Shown: positions 51,577 through 60,774, counted from the first letter of the stretch. The stretch is 64,000 nucleotides of DNA from CALEMW01 sp964343835 (GCA_964343835.1 CAYFKR010000009.1:81345-145344); one strand, 5' to 3'. The notes: generated by a model from the letters alone, not told the origin. Program-made: numbers and translations.

Positions 51577-52263
51577 CTAGTCGTCGTTCGACTCCATGCG
51601 GGCTTCCAGCTGCTCCAATTCCTCGAGCAGCGACTCGTTCTTCAGCAGGGGCTTGATGTTCGCCCTGAACCGGTTCCTGGCGCGGTTGATGCGGGAGCGC
51701 ACCGTGCCGAGCTTCAATCCGGTCACCTGCTGGATCTCCTCGTAACTGAGCTGCTCCACCTCCCTCAGCAGGAAGGGGATGCGGTACTTCTCGGGGATCC
51801 GGGCCGTGGCCTCCGCGATCAGCTCGCCCAGTTCGCGACTCTCCAGCCTGCGCGTGGGGTCGGCCACCGGGTCGGGCGGATCGAGGGGGATGTCGTCGTC
51901 GCTGATGGGTGCCGGATCGAGGGTCAGCATGTAGGGCTGACGCTTCTTCTTGCGCACCTGGTTGCGGACGAGGTTGGTGGCGATCGTGAAGAGCCACGTG
52001 GAGAACTTCGCGATCTCCCTGTACTTGTCGGCGTGGATGTAGGCCCGGATCAGGGTGTCCTGCGCGATCTCCTCGGCCTCGACCGGATCGGCGACCATGC
52101 GCAGGATGAAGCTGAACAGGCGACCCTTGAAGCGGCGCACGATCTCGTCGAAGGCGCGCTTCTGGCCCTGCTGGACGAGAGCGATGAGCTCCTCGTCCCG
52201 TAGGTCCGTGTAGGCCCGGGGGCGGGGGCGTCCGATCTCTGGCGATCGATCGCTCATGAACAT
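51577..52263 (-). CDS. ECF (RpoE-like) RNA polymerase sigma factor
   Basis: 228 residues. Region 2 (DEIVRRFKGRLFSFILRMV ... AQDTLIRAYIHADKY and FSTWLFTIATNLVRNQVRK) and region 4 (LREVEQLSYEEIQQVTGLKLGTVRSRINRARNRFR) are typical of group 4 sigma factors. A Pro/Asp-rich linker (about 115-140) joins them. ATG 52263 has AGGAGG six bases before it. It heads the operon with the anti-sigma, DUF4837, NfeD, SPFH and barrel genes. Confidence 0.93.
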   Translation of the reverse strand: MFMSDRSPEIGRPRPRAYTDLRDEELIALVQQGQKRAFDEIVRRFKGRLFSFILRMVADPVEAEEIAQDTLIRAYIHADKYREIAKFSTWLFTIATNLVRNQVRKKKRQPYMLTLDPAPISDDDIPLDPPDPVADPTRRLESRELGELIAEATARIPEKYRIPFLLREVEQLSYEEIQQVTGLKLGTVRSRINRARNRFRANIKPLLKNESLLEELEQLEARMESNDD

Positions 52264-52306
52264 CGTGCTCCTCCTCGGCGTGGGGTCGCTGTCGTCCCGG
52301 TACTAC

Positions 52307-52336
52307 ATCGGCGGGCGCCAGGGAGTTCCCGCCGAT
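52307..52336 (-). promoter_or_regulatory. Hairpin in the leader of the ECF sigma gene, with an ECF-like GGAACT box
   Basis: The stem ATCGGCGGG/CCCGCCGAT (9 bp) lies directly after the stop of the preceding gene. No T run follows. On the - strand the loop contains GGAACT, the -35 form of RpoE-type promoters, which would fit self-activation. Both readings are tentative. Confidence 0.35.
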
Positions 52337-52337
52337 T

Positions 52338-53006
52338 TCAAGGATTCCGTTGCAGGATCGTCCCCAGGGACCAGGCGGGGACGGGGAAGTCGTCGGCATC
52401 CGCGACGGCCGACCGGACGAGGTCGACATGGAGCCTGAGGGTCACGGGCCGGCGGCGTGAGCGGAGAATCAGGTCCGGGTCGTCGTCGCGGCAGGTCCAC
52501 CACCAGGACTCGGCGGCCCCTCCCCTGCCCGTCGCCCGATCCGCGAGACGGAGGGCCAGGGGGCGTGCTGCGGCCGGCTCGCCGTCGTCCAGGAGGGACA
52601 TTCCCGGTTCGAGGACGAGCCGTCCCCGCCCTCGTTCCCCGGCGGACCAGGCTGCGACCATGGACTGCAGGGAGGCGGCGACGGCCGGGGCCAGACGGCG
52701 GGACGGATCGCGCCAGGCGGTCAGCCAGACCGCGCCGTCAGGGAGGCCCAGGAGGGTCCAGCCCTCGCCGTCCTCGTGCAACGGGTCGGTGCCCGGGTCG
52801 GCGGCGATGGACGCCCGCCACATGCCGTCGTCGGCGACGGCGAGGACGAAGGCAGCGTACCGTGCCGCACCGGGTGCGCTGCCGACCCAGTTGCCCGAGG
52901 TGACGACGATGTTCGTGATCGGCGGCGTCTCGGCCAGGGACGCCCGGGGTGCGAGGGCGACGACCAGGAGAAGCAGGGCCGCAAGGAACCGGCCCGCGGC
53001 GGCCAT
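52338..53006 (-). CDS. Hypothetical secreted protein
   Basis: 222 residues with a clear signal peptide (1-25, ending PRASLA). The mature part is not recognised; it is Ala/Asp/Arg-rich with mixed strands (TNIVVTSGNW near the start, LRLHVDLVRSA near the end). The ATG overlaps the stop of the TPR gene by one base, so the two are coupled and may work together in the periplasm. Confidence 0.65.
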   Translation of the reverse strand: MAAAGRFLAALLLLVVALAPRASLAETPPITNIVVTSGNWVGSAPGAARYAAFVLAVADDGMWRASIAADPGTDPLHEDGEGWTLLGLPDGAVWLTAWRDPSRRLAPAVAASLQSMVAAWSAGERGRGRLVLEPGMSLLDDGEPAAARPLALRLADRATGRGGAAESWWWTCRDDDPDLILRSRRRPVTLRLHVDLVRSAVADADDFPVPAWSLGTILQRNP

Positions 53007-54802
53007 CAGCGTCCGTCCTCCGGCGGGGCCACCAGGTCGGCCAGGTGGTCGGGATCGCCGCCGGCCGCGAGGGCTTGCTGCGCCACTCCCCTGGCCCGGT
53101 CCGCCTGGCCCAGGGCCATCAGGACCCTGGCGAGGTGCTCCAGGATGACCGGATCCTCGGGCTGGGCATTGGCGGCCCGCACGAGGTGGTCGAAGGCGTC
53201 CAGGAAACGGTCCTGGCGGAAGAGGACCCAGCCCATGGAATCGAGGTAGGCCGGGTTCTCCGGATCGGTATCCAGGGCCGTCCGGATCATGGTCTCGGCA
53301 CGATCCAGCTCTCGATCCTGATCGGCGAGGGTGTACCCGAGGGCATTGAGGACCACGGGATCCTCGGGCTCGTGGCGGTGGAGGCGTTCGAGGACGGCGA
53401 GGAGATCGTCCTGGTGATCGAGGTCGTCGTAGACGATGGACAGGTTGAGCAGGGCGTCGCGCATCACGTCGGGGTCGTCGGCCGCCGTCTCGAAATGGCT
53501 GATCGCGTCGGCGTGGAAGCCGAGGGCGTGGAAGGTCGCGCCCAGCATCATGTGCGACGGAGCCGGGTAGGATGCGCCGTCGGCATCCAGGATGCGCGCG
53601 GAGGCGATGATCTCGTCGCGGGCCGCTTCGGCCGTCGTATCGCGCTCTTCCTCGAAGACGGTCGGGTGCCGGCGCGAGAGGATCGAGATGAGGGAGAACC
53701 GGCTCTCCGCGTCGTCGGGCGCGAGGGCCAGGGCGCTCCGGGCCGCCTCTTCCGCCGCCTCGTAGTCGCCGGCGGACGCCAGGAACTCGCCCAGGAACAT
53801 GCGGGGTCGGACCTGGCCGGGCCAGCGCTCCACGGCACGGCGCAGGATCGTGACGGCGCGCGTGTCTCCCGATTCCGCCGCCAGCATCCTGCAGAGGAAG
53901 AGCACGCCGTCGAGGCTCAGCTCGTCGGCGAGCTCGGCCTGGTGCAGGCCCTCGACGGCCGCGGCGTGCCGCCCCGCTCCGAGCACCAGACCGGCGGTCA
54001 TGACGGTCCAGGACATGTCGTGGGGGCCGGGCGGCGAGCAGCCGTCGCGGTCGGCGGCGCGGGCGGCGGCGAAGGCCTCGTCGTCGCGGGCCTGTTCGGC
54101 GGCGAAGCGGATCAGCCCCATGCGAAGCAGGCCTGACTCGGGGTCGTCGTTGACCGCCTGATGCCAGAGCTCGCCCGCCCGGTCGACGTCGCCGCCGAGC
54201 AGGGCGATGTCCGCCAGCGTCGCGATCAGGCGCTCGGCGTCGTCTGGTCCGTCCGCAAGGAGGGCTTCGAACACCCGCTCCGCCTCGTCCAGGCGGCCCG
54301 AACGGACGAGCATCTCGCCGCGCAGCCGGTCCAGGCGCAGGGAGTCCGGGTGGCCCGGCCTGAGCGTGGCGATCTCCTCGATGGCCTCGTCGTAGCGTTC
54401 GAGCCCGGCCAGGATCACCGCGTGCTGCTCCCGGTCCACCGGATCGTCGGGATCCAAGGCCAGGACCATCCTGGAGACGTCAAGGGCATCCCGTGCATAG
54501 CCCAGCTCGGTCAGGACGTCACGGTAGATCCGCGACAGCTCCAGCTCGTCGGGACTCAGGCGCCAGGCCTGGGCGAGGTAGGGCAGGGCACCCGCGAGGT
54601 CTCCCTGCTCGACGAGGGTCATGCCGATCATCCAGGAGGTCCCCGCTCCGAACGACTCCTCGTGGGGCGCGGTCTGGTGACGCAGGCTGTCGGGATGGGC
54701 GGGGATGTCGGCGACGCCGGCGGCATGGGTCGCGGCGAACAGGGAGAACGCCAGGACGATGGCGGCGGAGACCGCGTTCCGATCAGTTTCCGGCAGCGTC
54801 AT
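53006..54802 (-). CDS. TPR-repeat protein, probably periplasmic
   Basis: 598 residues. A short hydrophobic N-terminal stretch (about 12-30) is followed by about a dozen degenerate tetratricopeptide repeats, with motifs such as EQGDLAGALPYLAQAWRLSP and LDRAETMIRTALDTDPENP. TPR arrays mediate protein contacts; the partner is unknown. The start lies within the last 20 bases of rnc and the stop touches the next gene. Confidence 0.85.
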   Translation of the reverse strand: MTLPETDRNAVSAAIVLAFSLFAATHAAGVADIPAHPDSLRHQTAPHEESFGAGTSWMIGMTLVEQGDLAGALPYLAQAWRLSPDELELSRIYRDVLTELGYARDALDVSRMVLALDPDDPVDREQHAVILAGLERYDEAIEEIATLRPGHPDSLRLDRLRGEMLVRSGRLDEAERVFEALLADGPDDAERLIATLADIALLGGDVDRAGELWHQAVNDDPESGLLRMGLIRFAAEQARDDEAFAAARAADRDGCSPPGPHDMSWTVMTAGLVLGAGRHAAAVEGLHQAELADELSLDGVLFLCRMLAAESGDTRAVTILRRAVERWPGQVRPRMFLGEFLASAGDYEAAEEAARSALALAPDDAESRFSLISILSRRHPTVFEEERDTTAEAARDEIIASARILDADGASYPAPSHMMLGATFHALGFHADAISHFETAADDPDVMRDALLNLSIVYDDLDHQDDLLAVLERLHRHEPEDPVVLNALGYTLADQDRELDRAETMIRTALDTDPENPAYLDSMGWVLFRQDRFLDAFDHLVRAANAQPEDPVILEHLARVLMALGQADRARGVAQQALAAGGDPDHLADLVAPPEDGR

Positions 54803-55613
54803 CAGTGTCTTCTCCCGTGGGTTCCGGCTCGGCCGCCAGGGCCTCGAGCGCCGCGCCGGCCGCTTCCTGTTCGGCCGTCTTCTTGCTCGGCCCGCGCCCC
54901 GTCCCCAGGCTGCGACCGTCGATCACGACCTCCACGACGTAGTGCCGGTCGTGATCCGGCCCCGTGACCTCCACCACGTTGTAGCGCGGGGGAACCTTGG
55001 TCCTGGCCTGGGCGATCTCCTGGAGGCGGCTCTTGTTGTTGACGAGATCGTCGAGGTCGATGACCTCGTCGGCGTCCTGCAACATCCAGGCGTCCAGGAC
55101 GTTCCGGGCGGCCTCGAGGCCGCCGTCCAGGTAGACGGCGCCGATGACCGCCTCGACCGTATCGGCCAGGATGCTGGCCCGCTCGCGGCCGCCGGTGGCC
55201 TCTTCCCCGCGGCTCATCAGGATGTGATCGCCCAGGGCGCGGTCCGTGGCCACCCGGGCCAGGTTGGCGCCGCAGACGAGGCGCGATTTCATGCGGGTCA
55301 GGTCGCCCTCGTCGCGGTCGCCGTGAAGCCGGAAGAGGAACTCGCTGGCGACGACGCCCAGGACGGCGTCGCCCAGGAATTCGAGGCGCTCGTTGGTGTC
55401 GAGGCGATCGCCGCCGACGGCGTGGGCGTGGGAACGGTGCACGAGGGCGCGATGCAGGAGCGAGGGATCGAGGAATTCACGGCCCACGGCGCGCTCGACG
55501 GCCCTGACGGCGTCCCGCTCGTCGGCGGGAATGTCGTCCCAGCCACGACCGGCCCCGGGAGTGTCCCCCCGGGGCTGGCCGAGCAGCCGGTTCAGTTGGT
55601 CGAGCAGGCCCAT
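54783..55613 (-). CDS. rnc: Ribonuclease III
   Basis: 276 residues. The RNase III signature NERLEFLGDAVLGVV (74-88) carries the catalytic acids, the second Asp/Glu pair lies in ILADTVEAVIGAVYLDGG, and a double-stranded RNA-binding domain ends the protein (about 190-262). It processes rRNA and cleaves structured mRNA. ATG 55613 starts at GLLDQLNRLLG. The C-terminal tail is acidic. The fabF-rnc order occurs in many bacteria. Confidence 0.95.
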   Translation of the reverse strand: MGLLDQLNRLLGQPRGDTPGAGRGWDDIPADERDAVRAVERAVGREFLDPSLLHRALVHRSHAHAVGGDRLDTNERLEFLGDAVLGVVASEFLFRLHGDRDEGDLTRMKSRLVCGANLARVATDRALGDHILMSRGEEATGGRERASILADTVEAVIGAVYLDGGLEAARNVLDAWMLQDADEVIDLDDLVNNKSRLQEIAQARTKVPPRYNVVEVTGPDHDRHYVVEVVIDGRSLGTGRGPSKKTAEQEAAGAALEALAAEPEPTGEDTDDAAGN

Positions 55614-55636
55614 GCCGTCCCTCCCGGACGGGCGGT

Positions 55637-56872
55637 TCAGTCGGCCCGGCGGAAGCAGAGCGACACGTTGTGGCCTCCGAAGCCGAGGGACGTGGACAGG
55701 GCCGCGTCGACGCGACGCTCCACCGCCTCGTTGGGGCAGCAGAACAGGTCGCACTCGGGATCCGGGTTCTCGTGGTTCATGGTCGGCGGCAGCACGCCGT
55801 CGCGCAGGGCGAGGGCGGTGATGGCCGACTCGACGCCGCCGGCGGCACCCAGCAGGTGGCCGGTCATGGACTTGGTCGAGCTGATGGCCAGCGCGTCGGC
55901 GTGGGCGCCGAAGAGGTCGCGGATGGCCTTGGTCTCGATCTTGTCGTTGAACGGCGTGGAGGTGCCGTGGGCGTTGATGTAGCCGATGTCCGTGAGCTCC
56001 AGGCCCGCCTTGGCCACGGCCAGGCGCATGGCCTCGCGGGCGCCGTTGCCGTCGTTGTCGGGCTGGGTCATGTGGAAGGCGTCGGCGGTCACGCCGTAGC
56101 CGGCGAGCTCGGCGAGGATCGTCGCGCCGCGCGCGACGGCCCGCTCCCAGTCCTCCAGGACCAGCACGCCGGAGCCCTCGCCCAGCACGAACCCGTCGCG
56201 CTCGGCGTCGAAGGGTCGGCTGGCCCGCATGGGCTCGTCGTTGCGGGTGGACAGCGCCTTCATGTTGGCGAAGCCCGCCATGGCCATGGGGCTGACGCAG
56301 GCCTCGGCACCGCCGGCGACCATCACGTCGGCGTCGCCGGCGACGATGTGCATGTAGCCGGCCGCGAGGGCGTGCCCCGCGGAAGCGCAGGCCGACACCG
56401 TGGTGTAGTTGGGCCCGCGGTAGCCGTGGCGGATGGAGACCAGCCCCGACGCCATGTCGGCGATCATCATGGGGATGAACATGGGCGAGACCCTGCTCGG
56501 GCCGCGGTCCCAGAGCTTCCCGTGCTGCTCCTCGAAGGTCCTCATGCCGCCGATGCCCGAGGCGATGATCACGCCGGCACGCAGCGGATCGACCTCCCCG
56601 ACGTTCGCCTGGGCGATGGCCTCCTCGGCCGCGCAGATGGCGAACTGGGCGTAGCGGTCGGCCTTGCGGGCCTCCTTGGGATCCATGACGGTCGTCGGGT
56701 CGAAGTCCTTGATCTCGCCGGCGAAGCGGACCTTGTACTCCGACGCGTCGAAGGCGCTGATCTCCGAGACGCCGACCGTCCCGGCCTTCAGGGCGTTCCA
56801 GCAGTCGTCACGGTTGAGACCGACGGACGTGATCATGCCGGCGCCGGTGATGGCGACTCTGCGACGATCCAT
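55637..56872 (-). CDS. fabF: 3-oxoacyl-[acyl-carrier-protein] synthase II
   Basis: 411 residues. A thiolase-fold elongating condensing enzyme. The nucleophile Cys is in TVSACASAGHAL (about 160-171), and the two active-site His lie in NAHGTSTPFND and STKSMTGHLLGAAGG. It extends acyl-ACP with malonyl-ACP. It is downstream of acpP in the fabD-fabG-acpP-fabF group. No fabH is in the window. Confidence 0.96.
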   Translation of the reverse strand: MDRRRVAITGAGMITSVGLNRDDCWNALKAGTVGVSEISAFDASEYKVRFAGEIKDFDPTTVMDPKEARKADRYAQFAICAAEEAIAQANVGEVDPLRAGVIIASGIGGMRTFEEQHGKLWDRGPSRVSPMFIPMMIADMASGLVSIRHGYRGPNYTTVSACASAGHALAAGYMHIVAGDADVMVAGGAEACVSPMAMAGFANMKALSTRNDEPMRASRPFDAERDGFVLGEGSGVLVLEDWERAVARGATILAELAGYGVTADAFHMTQPDNDGNGAREAMRLAVAKAGLELTDIGYINAHGTSTPFNDKIETKAIRDLFGAHADALAISSTKSMTGHLLGAAGGVESAITALALRDGVLPPTMNHENPDPECDLFCCPNEAVERRVDAALSTSLGFGGHNVSLCFRRAD

Positions 56873-56962
56873 AGCCAGTTCTCCTCCTATGCAATGCGGC
56901 CCCGGCCCGGATCGCAGCCGGGACCGGGGTCGCGGGATTCGACGTCCATGGGACGGAGCGTC

Positions 56963-57199
56963 CTAGTCCAGGTGCTGCTCCAGGTAGTCGATGGCGTCCT
57001 GAACCGTGCGCAGCTTCTCCTGGTCCTCTTCCGGGATGGTGATGTTGAACACCTCTTCGAGGTCCATGACCAGCTCGACGGTATCCAGGGAATCGGCGCC
57101 GAGATCGTCGGTGAAGGAGGCCTCGGGGGTGATCTGCTCCGGGTTCACGGAGAGCTTGCGCTCGATGATCTCGTAGACCTTTTCCTGAATGGAACTCAT
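56963..57199 (-). CDS. acpP: Acyl carrier protein
   Basis: 78 residues, acidic. The phosphopantetheine site is Ser37 in LGADSLDTVELVM. It carries growing acyl chains for all enzymes of this cluster. It lies between fabG (26 bases upstream) and fabF. Confidence 0.97.
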   Translation of the reverse strand: MSSIQEKVYEIIERKLSVNPEQITPEASFTDDLGADSLDTVELVMDLEEVFNITIPEEDQEKLRTVQDAIDYLEQHLD

Positions 57200-57225
57200 G
57201 TCTGACGTTCCCTCCTTGGGAATGT

Positions 57226-57957
57226 TCAGGTGACCATGCCGCCGTCCACCACGAGCGTCTGGCCAGTGATGAAGGAGGCATCCTGCGACAAGAGGAACGA
57301 AACGGCGCCGGCGATGTCCTCGCCTTCGCCGAATCGTTTCAACGGGATGCTCTTGAGCATGTCGGCCTTGATCTGGTCCGACAGTTCCGCGGTCATGTCC
57401 GTCGTCACGTAGCCGGGCGCCACGGCGTTGACGGTGATTCCGCGGCCGCCGATCTCCCGCGCCACCGACTTGGTGAACGCGATGATCCCGGCCTTGCTGG
57501 CGGCGTAGTTGGCCTGGCCAGCGTTGCCCGTCAGTCCCACGACCGACGAGATGTTCACGATGCGCCCGGTTCGCTGGCGCATCATAGGTTGGGTCACGGC
57601 CTTTGTAAAGAGGAACGTCCCGGTCAGGTTGACGTCCATGACCTGCTTCCAGGCCTCTTCCGACATCCGCAGCAGGAGCGTGTCCTTGGTAATGCCGGCG
57701 TTGTTGATCAGGCCGTAGATCGGGCCCAGCTCCTCCCCCGCGCGGGCGACGGCGGCTGCCACGGCCTCGCCGTCGGAGACGTCCAGGGGCAGGCACAGGA
57801 CCTTGCCGTCGCCGGTCAGGGCCGACGCGGTCTCCTCGAGCTTCTCGGCGCTACGGGCCACCAGGGCCAGATCGTAGCCGTCGGCGGACAGCCGGGCGGC
57901 GATGGCCGCTCCGATGCCGCGGCTGGCGCCGGTGACGATGACGGTTCCTCGACTCAT
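57226..57957 (-). CDS. fabG: 3-oxoacyl-[acyl-carrier-protein] reductase
   Basis: 243 residues. Short-chain dehydrogenase with cofactor motif TGASRGIG, the NNAG motif, and the Ser-Tyr-Lys triad (NISSVVG then YAASKAG). It reduces 3-ketoacyl-ACP with NADPH. Position between fabD and acpP confirms the assignment over other SDRs. Confidence 0.96.
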   Translation of the reverse strand: MSRGTVIVTGASRGIGAAIAARLSADGYDLALVARSAEKLEETASALTGDGKVLCLPLDVSDGEAVAAAVARAGEELGPIYGLINNAGITKDTLLLRMSEEAWKQVMDVNLTGTFLFTKAVTQPMMRQRTGRIVNISSVVGLTGNAGQANYAASKAGIIAFTKSVAREIGGRGITVNAVAPGYVTTDMTAELSDQIKADMLKSIPLKRFGEGEDIAGAVSFLLSQDASFITGQTLVVDGGMVT

Positions 57958-57986
57958 GGGTCCCTCCTCGGACGCCGCGGATCCTG

Positions 57987-58928
57987 TCAGGATCCGGCCA
58001 GCTTGTCCAGCACGTTGTCGAGATCCTCGCGGGTGCCCACCGGGACGAAGGTCACGTCGGGGAACTCGCGCTTCGCCATGTTCGACAGGACCTTGCCCGG
58101 CCCCACCTCCAGGACCACCGAAGGCCCGTCCGCGCAGATGGAGCCGATGATCTCGTGCCAGCGGACCGACGAGGTCAGCTGGCGGCGCACGCCGTCCCTG
58201 AGGTCGGCGGCGGCGGTGGCGGGGGCGGCCGAGACGTTGCCCACCAGGGGGCAGGCGGCGTCGGCGAACTCCACGCCGTCGAGGTGCTCGGAGAACGTGG
58301 CGGCGGCGCCGTCGAGCAGGGGCGAGTGGAAGGCCCCGCTGACGTTCAGGGGCACGGCGCGCCGGGCGCCGGCCTCCTTGAGGGCCACACAGGCGGCCTC
58401 CACGGCGGCGACCTCGCCGGAGATTGCGATCTGGTTGCTCGAGTTGTGATTGGCCAGCACGACCACGCCGTGCTCGGCGGAGACGGCCTCGCAGACCTCG
58501 GTGACGGCGGCGCCGTCGAGGCCCATGATGGCGGCCATGGTGCCGGGCTTCTCCTGACCGGCGGCGAACATCAGCTCGCCGCGGGTCCGCACCAGGCGCA
58601 GGCCGTCGGCCGGAGACAGCACGCCGGCGGCGACGGCCGCGGAGAACTCGCCCAGCGAATGGCCGGCCACGACGCTCGGCTCCACCCCCATCTCCTTCAG
58701 CTCCAGGGCCACGGCCACCGAGTGGGCCAGGATGGCGGGCTGGGCGTTCCAGGTCTCGGTGAGGGTCTCGGCGGGGCCGTCGGTCATCAGGGTCGTGAGA
58801 TCGTGGTCCAGGACGCCGTTCACCTCGGCGAGCCAGCCGGCGGCGGGGCCGCCGCCGGCCATGAGATCGGCGGCCATGCCGACGCTCTGGCTGGCCTGCC
58901 CGGGAAAGATCATGGGGACGCGGTGCAT
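57987..58928 (-). CDS. fabD: Malonyl-CoA:ACP transacylase
   Basis: 313 residues. It starts VPMIFPGQASQSVGMA, the nucleophile Ser91 is in AGHSLGEFSA, and the second conserved block around GAFHSPLL holds the active His. It loads malonate onto ACP. It lies 24 bases after plsX. Confidence 0.96.
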   Translation of the reverse strand: MHRVPMIFPGQASQSVGMAADLMAGGGPAAGWLAEVNGVLDHDLTTLMTDGPAETLTETWNAQPAILAHSVAVALELKEMGVEPSVVAGHSLGEFSAAVAAGVLSPADGLRLVRTRGELMFAAGQEKPGTMAAIMGLDGAAVTEVCEAVSAEHGVVVLANHNSSNQIAISGEVAAVEAACVALKEAGARRAVPLNVSGAFHSPLLDGAAATFSEHLDGVEFADAACPLVGNVSAAPATAAADLRDGVRRQLTSSVRWHEIIGSICADGPSVVLEVGPGKVLSNMAKREFPDVTFVPVGTREDLDNVLDKLAGS

Positions 58929-58952
58929 GACAGCCTCCAGGTCCGGTCGGGA

Positions 58953-59975
58953 TCAGTCGAGTGCGGAGAGGGCCTGCCCGAGGTGGGCGGGCATGTCCTT
59001 GGCGGCCATGCGGGCGGCCGTGCGGACGGCGTTGGTGACGGCGCGGGACGAGCTGGCTCCGTGGGCGATGATGGACGTGCCCTTGACGCCCAGCAGGAGG
59101 GCTCCACCGTAGGCGGCGTAGTCCATCTTCTCCAGGAGGGCGCGCAGACCTCCCCCGGATCCGCCTTCGCTTCCGGAAGCGGCGGCTCCGGACGAAGCAG
59201 CACCGGCCGCCTTCTGCAGGAACGAGCCGAAGCCCTCGATGAGCTTCAGGACCATGTTGCCGGTGAAGCCGTCGGTGACGACCACGTCGGCCGCTCCGCC
59301 GAGCAGGAGGTTGCGGCTCTCCACGTTGCCCAGGAAGCGGAAGTCGTCGACCTCCGACATCAGGCCGTGGGACGCCACGCAGAGCTCGGTGCCCTTGCTG
59401 GGCTCCTCGCCGATGTTCAGCAGGCCCACGCGGGGCTCGTCCACGTCCAGCAGGGCCCGGCAGTAGTGATGGCCCATGCGGGCGAAGCAGAGCAGGTGCT
59501 CGGGAGTGCACTGGACGTTGGCGCCGGCGTCGAGGAGCAGGAAGGGACCCGCCAGGGACGGGATCACCGTGGCGATGGCGGGACGGTCCACGCCGTCGAG
59601 CCTGCCCAGGAGCATGAGGCTGCCGGCAACCATGGCGCCGGTGCTGCCGGCACTGACGACGGCGTCGACGTCGCCGGAGCGGTGGTCGCGCATAGCGCGG
59701 ACGATGGGGGAATCGGTCCGGGAGCGGATGGCCGAGGCCGGGGACTCGCCCATGGCGATGTCCTCGGTGCAGGGCACGACCGAGACGGGCAGGTCGCCGG
59801 GAGCGGCCGCGGCAAGGGCCTCGGTCACGGCGGTCTCGTCGCCGTAGAGGGCGGCGGCGACGCCGTCGAGGCCGCGGAGGGCGTCCACGACGCCTGGCAC
59901 GGTGACGGACGGGCCGAAATCGCCGCCCATGGCGTCGACGGCCACCGTGATCGTCTTGTGCGCCTGATCCGTCAT
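58953..59975 (-). CDS. plsX: Phosphate acyltransferase PlsX
   Basis: 340 residues. It makes acyl-phosphate from acyl-ACP for phospholipid synthesis. It starts with AVDAMGGDFGPSVTVPG, the typical N-terminal motif; DAGANVQCTPEHLLCFA and ADVVVTDGFTGNMVLK are further landmarks. An Ala/Ser/Gly-rich insert (about 260-275) lies before the conserved GGLRALLEKMDYAAYGGA region. It follows rpmF, the classical rpmF-plsX-fab order. Confidence 0.95.
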   Translation of the reverse strand: MTDQAHKTITVAVDAMGGDFGPSVTVPGVVDALRGLDGVAAALYGDETAVTEALAAAAPGDLPVSVVPCTEDIAMGESPASAIRSRTDSPIVRAMRDHRSGDVDAVVSAGSTGAMVAGSLMLLGRLDGVDRPAIATVIPSLAGPFLLLDAGANVQCTPEHLLCFARMGHHYCRALLDVDEPRVGLLNIGEEPSKGTELCVASHGLMSEVDDFRFLGNVESRNLLLGGAADVVVTDGFTGNMVLKLIEGFGSFLQKAAGAASSGAAASGSEGGSGGGLRALLEKMDYAAYGGALLLGVKGTSIIAHGASSSRAVTNAVRTAARMAAKDMPAHLGQALSALD

Positions 59976-60001
59976 GTCCTCGACCTCCCTGCCGTGGTGG
60001 A

Positions 60002-60181
60002 CTAGGAGTCGGTGACCAGGACCTCGCGGTCACCGTAGTGGCCGCACTTGCGGCACACGCGGTGCGGGCGGCAAGGGGAACCGCACTGGGTGCACTTGTT
60101 CACCGTGGGGGCGGTCAGGTGCCAGTTGGCGCGGCGCTTGCCCTTGCGGGCGTGGCTGGTCTTCTTCTTGGGAACGGCCAT
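60002..60181 (-). CDS. rpmF: 50S ribosomal protein L32
   Basis: 59 residues, read directly from the sequence: MAVPKKKTSHARKGKRR start, then a zinc ribbon with CTQC and CRKC pairs (residues about 29-47). It is the standard zinc-binding form of L32. It lies 15 bases after the DUF177 gene and 26 bases before plsX, a widely conserved order. Confidence 0.96.
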   Translation of the reverse strand: MAVPKKKTSHARKGKRRANWHLTAPTVNKCTQCGSPCRPHRVCRKCGHYGDREVLVTDS

Positions 60182-60196
60182 GATGACCTCTCTCCT

Positions 60197-60682
60197 TCAG
60201 GACGGAAGCCCGTCCCAGCGCGGATCAACGATCTCCTGCGTGCAGTCGCAGTCGACCTCGTTGCGGTTGGCGCCGCAGTGGGCGCAGAGTCCCCGGCACT
60301 CCTCGTCGCAAAGCCTCTTGTGAGGCAGGGCGATGACCACGGCCTCGCGCAGGGGCTCGGCCAGGTCCACCGGGCCGCGGGCCTGGTGGAGGATCCAGGT
60401 GTCGCTGTCCTCGCCGGGGGCCGGGGCGTTGGAGCGGACGATCTGGACGTCCACGTCCGCCTCGTAGGCCAGGGGGAAGGTCGCCAGACAGCGGTCGCAG
60501 TCGGCGGTCCCCTCGGCCGTCAGCCTCCCTCCCACCAGGACCCTGGAGTCGGTATTGTCCACCGTCAGCAGGCCGCTCGCGGCGACCTCACCGGCGGACG
60601 GTTCGTCCGGGTCCAGCGCGCAGACGAATTCGACCTCGTGGTCGCTGCGTCCCGCGGGAAGGGTGTCGAGGTTCAGTTTCAT
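60197..60682 (-). CDS. DUF177/YceD-family protein
   Basis: 161 residues. The core segment CDRCLATFPLAYEADVDV is the YceD CxxC hallmark, and a second Cys-rich part near the C-terminus (CDEECRGLCAHCGANRNEVDCDC-type) is typical of the family outside enterobacteria. YceD-type proteins are linked to 23S rRNA processing/assembly and are almost always encoded before rpmF, as here. Confidence 0.9.
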   Translation of the reverse strand: MKLNLDTLPAGRSDHEVEFVCALDPDEPSAGEVAASGLLTVDNTDSRVLVGGRLTAEGTADCDRCLATFPLAYEADVDVQIVRSNAPAPGEDSDTWILHQARGPVDLAEPLREAVVIALPHKRLCDEECRGLCAHCGANRNEVDCDCTQEIVDPRWDGLPS

Positions 60683-60774
60683 ACGAACGGGGCACGATAA
60701 CGGGCGCTCCGGGCCCTGTCAAGGCCGGAACGCCCATGATCGCGGTCGGTTGCGGCGCCGCGGGGCGCCCGGCA

